Positions 6,187 through 8,172 of a stretch of 8,172 bases of DNA are shown piece by piece. Each line of letters begins with the position of its first letter. Position 1 is the stretch's first letter. The notes beneath the pieces were generated by a model. That model made no database searches and was not told the origin of the DNA. It saw only the letters and a list, made by a program, of their open reading frames with translations. This DNA comes from an uncultured Bacteroidota bacterium. GTDB lineage: Bacteria > Bacteroidota > Bacteroidia > UKL13-3. The translations under genes were made by a program, and so were the position numbers. The stretch spans positions 1 through 8,172 of the forward strand of contig CAIVPY010000313.1 of the NCBI GenBank assembly GCA_903907885.1, read 5' to 3'.

Positions 6187-7374
6187 ATGAATAATTCAAA
6201 ACAGTCTTCTCTTGATTTTTCGAATACCGAAATAGCATTTAAAGCTAAATCGGATGCAGATTTGCGTAATTCGTATATGCTGTTTAAAGCACTTGGGCTG
6301 AACTGGCTAGTGCAAATAGGACCAGCCTTTGTTAATGCTGCTTTTGCAATTTATTTGCCAATTAAAGGCATTATTAAAGCTACTGTATATAAACAATTTT
6401 GCGGTGGCGAAAGTATCGAAGACTGTGTTAAAACTGTAAATACTCTTCACTCTTTTGGCATTGGAACCATTTTAGATTACTCGGTTGAAGGTAAAGAAGC
6501 TGAAGCAGATTTTGAACACACCACCAACGAAACCATCAAAACCATTGCCAATGCTCAAAACAATCCTAAAGTACCTTTTAGTGTTTTTAAAGTTACAGGT
6601 TTGGCAAGGCTTGATTTATTAAACAAGGTAAATGAGGGAAAAACCCTTACTAGTGCAGAAGGAGATGAATTTGCAAGAGTAAAAGAGCGTGTTAATAGAA
6701 TTTGTAAAACCGCTTTCGATAAAAATGTTCGTTTGTTTATTGATGCAGAAGAAACTTGGATTCAAAATGCCATCGACAACATGGTGGATGAAATGATGGA
6801 AACCTACAACAAAAATGAAGTAATTGTTTTCAACACCCTTCAGTTTTACCGCCACGATAGGCTGGCATTTTTGAAACAATCGCACCAAAGAGCTATTGAT
6901 AAAAACTACTACCTTGGAATTAAATTGGTTCGTGGCGCTTATATGGAAAAAGAAAGAGAAAGAGCCCAACAGTTTAACTATGCCGACCCTATACAACCTA
7001 ATAAATCTGCTAGCGATGAAGACTATAACGAGGCATTACAATTTTGTGTAAAACATATTGATAGAATAGCTATTTGTTCGGGTACTCACAACGAAGAAAG
7101 CTGTGTGGCTTTGGTTAAAATAATGGATGAAAATGGCATAAATAAAAATGATAGCCGTATTTATTTCTCTCAATTATTTGGCATGAGCGATAACCTTAGC
7201 TACAACTTAGCAAATGCAGGCTACAATGTAGCCAAATATCTACCATACGGTCCTGTAAAATCAGTACTTCCCTATTTATTTAGAAGAGCCCAAGAAAACA
7301 CAAGTGCCAAAGGACAAGCAGGTCGTGAACTTAGCTTGATTTTGAAAGAAATGAAAAGAAGACGTCTGAAGTAG
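6187..7374 (+). CDS. Proline dehydrogenase (monofunctional, FAD-dependent)
   Basis: The enzyme oxidises L-proline to delta-1-pyrroline-5-carboxylate with FAD, passing electrons to the respiratory chain; it is usually membrane-associated. The protein has 395 residues with a single Pro_dh beta/alpha-barrel and no P5C dehydrogenase domain, so the second step must be encoded elsewhere. Visible motifs are ILDYSVEG (95-102), DAEETWIQ (186-193), NTLQFYRHDRL (216-226), KLVRGAYMEKERERA (246-260), SGTHNE (298-303), FSQLFGMSDNLSYNLA (327-342), YLPYGPV (351-357), and RRAQENTSAKGQ (366-377), whose paired arginines bind the proline carboxylate in this family. About 90 N-terminal residues precede the barrel, with a hydrophobic stretch near 38-64 that could aid membrane contact. 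The ATG at 6187 fits Bacteroidota homologues. It is divergent from aroB. Confidence 0.95.
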   Translation: MNNSKQSSLDFSNTEIAFKAKSDADLRNSYMLFKALGLNWLVQIGPAFVNAAFAIYLPIKGIIKATVYKQFCGGESIEDCVKTVNTLHSFGIGTILDYSVEGKEAEADFEHTTNETIKTIANAQNNPKVPFSVFKVTGLARLDLLNKVNEGKTLTSAEGDEFARVKERVNRICKTAFDKNVRLFIDAEETWIQNAIDNMVDEMMETYNKNEVIVFNTLQFYRHDRLAFLKQSHQRAIDKNYYLGIKLVRGAYMEKERERAQQFNYADPIQPNKSASDEDYNEALQFCVKHIDRIAICSGTHNEESCVALVKIMDENGINKNDSRIYFSQLFGMSDNLSYNLANAGYNVAKYLPYGPVKSVLPYLFRRAQENTSAKGQAGRELSLILKEMKRRRLK

Positions 7375-7450
7375 AGGGAAGAATTAAGGGAGGCTGGATT
7401 AAGGATGCTGCTATTGCGTAAGCGAAGGGGGTTAGGGAGATGTTTTGATT
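7375..7450. other. Purine-rich non-coding strip after proline dehydrogenase
   Basis: From the stop codon to about 7442 the plus strand is dominated by A and G, with many GGG/AGG runs, and is visibly richer in G than its surroundings. I see no convincing coding frame in it. It could be the relic of a dispersed repeat or an old insertion boundary. Part of it, GGAGA (7436-7440), can pair with TCTCC at 7486-7490. Confidence 0.35.
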
Positions 7451-7471
7451 CTAAAACAATTAGTTTTTTTT
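7451..7471 (+). terminator. Weak candidate intrinsic terminator for proline dehydrogenase
   Basis: AAAAC (7453-7457), loop AATTA, and GTTTT (7463-7467) form a short hairpin that merges into a run of eight Ts (7464-7471). Only one pair is G-C, so the stem is weak. AAAAC can instead pair with GTTTT at 7442-7446, giving two mutually exclusive hairpins. It is the only T-tract structure close to the end of the gene. Confidence 0.3.
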
Positions 7472-7523
7472 ACCGAGTTACAAACTCTCCTTCATTTCCC
7501 AATCTATAGTCCCTTAGCTTTTG

Positions 7524-7569
7524 GCTTGGCGACTTAATAAAGTTGGTTAAAGCTTGCCGACTAAATATA
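7524..7569 (+). repeat. Imperfect direct repeat upstream of the HEPN-MNT module
   Basis: GCTTGGCGACTTAATAAA (7524-7541) recurs as GCTTGCCGACTAAATATA (7552-7569), 28 bp apart. The first copy also contains CGACTT, which can fold with AAGTTG (7541-7546) around an AATA loop. It may be an operator-like duplication or chance similarity. Confidence 0.35.
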
Positions 7570-7574
7570 AATAG

Positions 7575-7607
7575 TTGATTAAAGAATCTATATTTTTTTT
7601 ACTTTTG
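7575..7607 (+). promoter_or_regulatory. Bacteroidota-type promoter of the HEPN-MNT module
   Basis: TACTTTTG (7600-7607) matches the Bacteroidota -7 consensus TAnnTTTG exactly. A TTG at 7575-7577 lies 22 bp upstream, inside the 17-23 bp spacing reported for Flavobacterium -33 elements. The -7 box ends only 5 nt before the ATG at 7613, so the predicted transcription start falls at or next to the start codon. Confidence 0.6.
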
Positions 7608-7612
7608 ACAAC

Positions 7613-7915
7613 ATGCAAGCCATAATTAACCATAATATAGAAACTATTGAATCTTTATGCAAACAACATAAAGTTAAAAATCTATATGCCTTTGGTTCGG
7701 TATTAACGAAAGATTTTAAAGCCAATAGTGATATTGATTTATTAGTAGATTTTGAAGGTGTCGATTTGAATAATTATGCTGATAATTTTTTCGATTTTAA
7801 ATTTTCATTGGAAGATACATTGAAAAGAAAAATTGATTTGTTAGAAAACAAGGCTATTAATAATCCGTATTTACGAGGAAATATTGAACAGAATAAACAA
7901 TTGATTTATGGTTGA
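7613..7915 (+). CDS. mntA: MNT-domain nucleotidyltransferase, antitoxin of a HEPN-MNT module
   Basis: This is a 100-residue minimal nucleotidyltransferase of the Pol-beta superfamily. YAFGSVLTKDFKANSDIDLL (25-44) contains the family motif G-S-x10-D-x-D (G28, S29, D40, D42), and D75 in KRKIDLLE fits the third metal-binding Asp. MntA of characterised HepT/MntA pairs adds AMP to a tyrosine of the HEPN toxin and so silences it; I infer the same here. The ATG at 7613 is the only possible start, since the protein has no other Met. The stop TGA overlaps the downstream HEPN start by 8 nt, indicating coupled translation. The length is typical of stand-alone MNT proteins. The gene is more AT-rich by eye than the proline dehydrogenase, compatible with transfer. 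Confidence 0.88.
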   Translation: MQAIINHNIETIESLCKQHKVKNLYAFGSVLTKDFKANSDIDLLVDFEGVDLNNYADNFFDFKFSLEDTLKRKIDLLENKAINNPYLRGNIEQNKQLIYG

Positions 7916-8172
7916 TGAAATTAAAACGTATTTGTTCGATATCATTAAGGCTATTAACGAAATTGAAAGTTTTTTTGACAATAAACCAAAAAGATTTGAT
8001 GAGTTTATTGCAGATACAAAAACCAAACGTGCAGTTGAAAGGAATTTAGAAATTATTGGAGAAGCTATAAATAGAATTATTAAAATAGACAACTCAATTA
8101 GTATTAACAATTCCAGGAAAATAATTGACACCCGCAATAGAATTGCACATGGCTACGATACCGTTTCAGATG
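7908..8172 (+). CDS. hepT: HEPN-domain (HepT-like, DUF86) RNase toxin, 3' end cut by window edge
   Basis: The gene starts at ATG 7908 inside the end of mntA (8-nt overlap) and stays open to the window edge: 88 codons plus one base. The protein is helical, with ERNLEIIGEAINRI at 44-57, a typical HEPN/DUF86 helix. It then has TRNRIAHGYDTV (75-86), containing R-x4-H-x-Y (R76, H81, Y83). In HEPN toxins the Arg and His form the RNase site, and in HepT the Tyr two residues after His is the residue AMPylated by MntA. A full-length protein should be roughly 110-140 residues, so some 25-50 are missing. Expected role: RNA cleavage that arrests growth when the antitoxin is lost, possibly anti-phage. All visible key residues are intact. 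Confidence 0.88.
   Translation, partial: MVDEIKTYLFDIIKAINEIESFFDNKPKRFDEFIADTKTKRAVERNLEIIGEAINRIIKIDNSISINNSRKIIDTRNRIAHGYDTVSD

Noticed and set aside
7475..7487. GAGTT-ACA-AACTC hairpin as a terminator
   Set aside because: No T-tract follows it on either strand in the correct orientation; the T-run lies upstream of it on the plus strand.
7871..8137. Minus-strand open frame over the HEPN gene
   Set aside because: The plus strand encodes the HEPN motif R-x4-H-x-Y in a frame coupled to mntA; the antisense product is low-complexity and Ile/Leu/Ser-rich.

Overview
The window is AT-rich chromosomal DNA from a member of the Bacteroidota. Three things point there: a secreted metalloprotease with a Por (type IX) secretion C-terminal sorting domain, a GreA-like coiled-coil protein of a kind typical of that phylum, and an exact match to the Bacteroidota -7 promoter element TAnnTTTG. 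I cannot place it below phylum level.

Layout. Positions 1-209 (+) hold the 3' end of one endonuclease/exonuclease/phosphatase (EEP) fold gene. A start-less, truncated 5' remnant of a second EEP gene follows directly. From 6102 down to 207 five genes run on the minus strand: aroB, aroA, aroC, a secreted M43-type zinc metalloprotease, and a GreA/GreB-like factor. aroB and aroA overlap by 4 nt, aroA and aroC are 11 nt apart, aroC and the protease 93 nt, and the protease and the GreA-like gene 18 nt. Divergent from aroB, across an 84-bp spacer, is a monofunctional proline dehydrogenase (6187-7374, +). A 238-bp non-coding stretch with a purine-rich strip, weak hairpins and a promoter leads to a MNT nucleotidyltransferase gene (7613-7915, +). 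This overlaps a HEPN gene that runs off the right edge; together they form a HepT/MntA-type toxin-antitoxin module.

Function. AroB (DAHP to 3-dehydroquinate), AroA (shikimate-3-phosphate to EPSP) and AroC (EPSP to chorismate) supply steps 2, 6 and 7 of the shikimate pathway. The proline dehydrogenase starts proline catabolism. The protease is an exported enzyme with no evident link to its neighbours.

Most of the window is ordinary. The most unusual sequence is in aroA. Its coding region carries a six-unit degenerate heptamer repeat, a four-unit degenerate octamer repeat and a REP-like imperfect palindrome, all currently in frame and lying in loops around active-site segments. The HEPN-MNT module belongs to a known class, but it has a possibly leaderless promoter and reversed gene order compared with the best-known example. 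I found no clearly new biological system.
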